Assembly (NCBI GenBank): GCA_900660155.1
Contig: CABFPE010000196.1
Location: 546,974-610,973 of the forward strand
DNA from: Hofstenia miamia
Lineage: Eukaryota > Xenacoelomorpha > Acoela > Hofsteniidae
Reading direction: 5' to 3'
DNA: 64,000 nucleotides
The position numbers and the translations under genes are program-made. Of this stretch, positions 63,181-64,000 are shown piece by piece (position 1 is the first letter of the stretch; every line of letters begins with the position of its first letter). The notes under the pieces are model-generated. The model made no database searches and was not told the DNA's origin. It worked only from the letters and a program-made list of their open reading frames with translations.

Positions 63181-63883
63181 TTATATAAATATTAGCAATA
63201 AATTTGCTTTATTATTGAATGTCATGAAAAAGGTTTTATGCCAGTAGAAACATTTTTTTTGCAAATGTAAATGGAAAGTTACTGGCATATATATATACAT
63301 ATATAAGTGTGTTGGATATTCTTCTTTATTGATAAATCGAATAGCTGTTAGAATGAATGTAGTATGTATGTATAACAATTTATGTAAAGATGTTCATCTG
63401 TCTGACGTTCTACTGTTTTCATCCCAAATTTCTCATTTAATGAATGATTGCGATTGTCAGTGATCATTTTTGATTTTTGAAAATATGATTTAAATGCATT
63501 ATTTATAATTGAAAAAAAATAAAGTTTCTTAAATTATGAAAATCAGTTAATGGATAGGTCTTCTTAATACTTTAATTTCTTTTTCGTTGCAATTGGTACA
63601 AATACTTCGGATGCATATAGATTGTTTGGAATAATTAACATATTAAATATATTAGGTTTTGGTTATTGTTCATATAGCTTAATAGATAAGCTGATGATAT
63701 GATAAAATTCCTTTCTTCTTTTTATATAAGTTCGATATGTTCTTCAGAAATAAGTTTATTATTTATAAATAATCAAAAATACTTCACAATAATTGCTATT
63801 CGTTTTGAGTTGTCAATTGTCTAATAGAATTGTGATGTACAAAAATTTTTTCATAAGATTTGCAATTCGCAAAGGAATGCAAA

Positions 63884-63921
<38 letters not shown>

Positions 63922-64000
63922 ATTTACTGATCATAGTTAATTCATATGTTACTGTGGTGTGTCATATCCGAAATGAAATTTTGTTAAAAAATAGGCATTC
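63181..64000. other. AT-rich DNA, (TA)n at 63885-63915
   Basis: No coding feature seen. Confidence 0.5.

Overview
This is eukaryotic, animal nuclear DNA. It is strongly AT-rich, gene-sparse and full of (TA)n microsatellites. It has GT-AG introns, one of them about 17.8 kb long, and a dense layer of decayed transposable elements. The gene families (a rhodopsin-class GPCR and a Cys-loop anion-channel receptor) and the element types (non-LTR, Ty3/gypsy-like, mariner, hAT-like, piggyBac-like) fit an invertebrate metazoan. The species cannot be fixed from sequence alone. No operons, bacterial promoters, rRNA, convincing tRNA genes or CRISPR arrays were seen.

Only two genes are well supported, both on the minus strand. 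(1) 2103-3065 is an uninterrupted 320-residue seven-helix receptor. (2) A Cys-loop ligand-gated ion channel is split over at least three exons: 53468-53130, 52236-51884 and 34102 down to about 33823. The reading phases match across both introns. The exons cover the ligand-binding domain, the Cys-loop and TM1-TM3 with a chloride-channel type PAR motif. The first (signal-peptide) and last (TM4) exons were not found. The 17.8-kb intron holds a mariner relic, a Ty3/gypsy-like relic split by a LINE with a 7-bp target-site duplication, and half of an inverted repeat-family pair.

The rest is mobile DNA and relics. By region: 85-277, a perfect 89-bp inverted-repeat foldback element; 963-1044, a piggyBac-type mini-element with TTAA ends; 3489-3815, an RT fossil; 7936-8262, an SGNH-esterase-like LINE ORF1 fossil; 8477-8702, a 67-bp tandem repeat; 12256-12780, a frameshifted relic that may derive from an ionotropic glutamate-like receptor; 17300-18190 and 49993-51345, an inverted pair of copies of a GACCGG-rich repeat carrying RT remains; 23799-24126, a hAT-like MITE; 26650-30471, a 1.9-kb tandem duplication joined at a single n; 31475-32504, a LINE tail with a CCHC motif, bracketed by identical 72-bp repeats; 40017-40850, mariner; about 45060-48150, gypsy with a nested LINE.

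Several features look like assembly products. Identical sequence flanks the gaps at 13231-13251 and 24144-24255, and the 1.9-kb duplication meets at an ambiguous base. No clearly new multi-gene system is visible. The most informative items are the receptor gene with its element-filled intron, the nested insertion with a readable target site, the perfect foldback element, and the possible relic of a second receptor.
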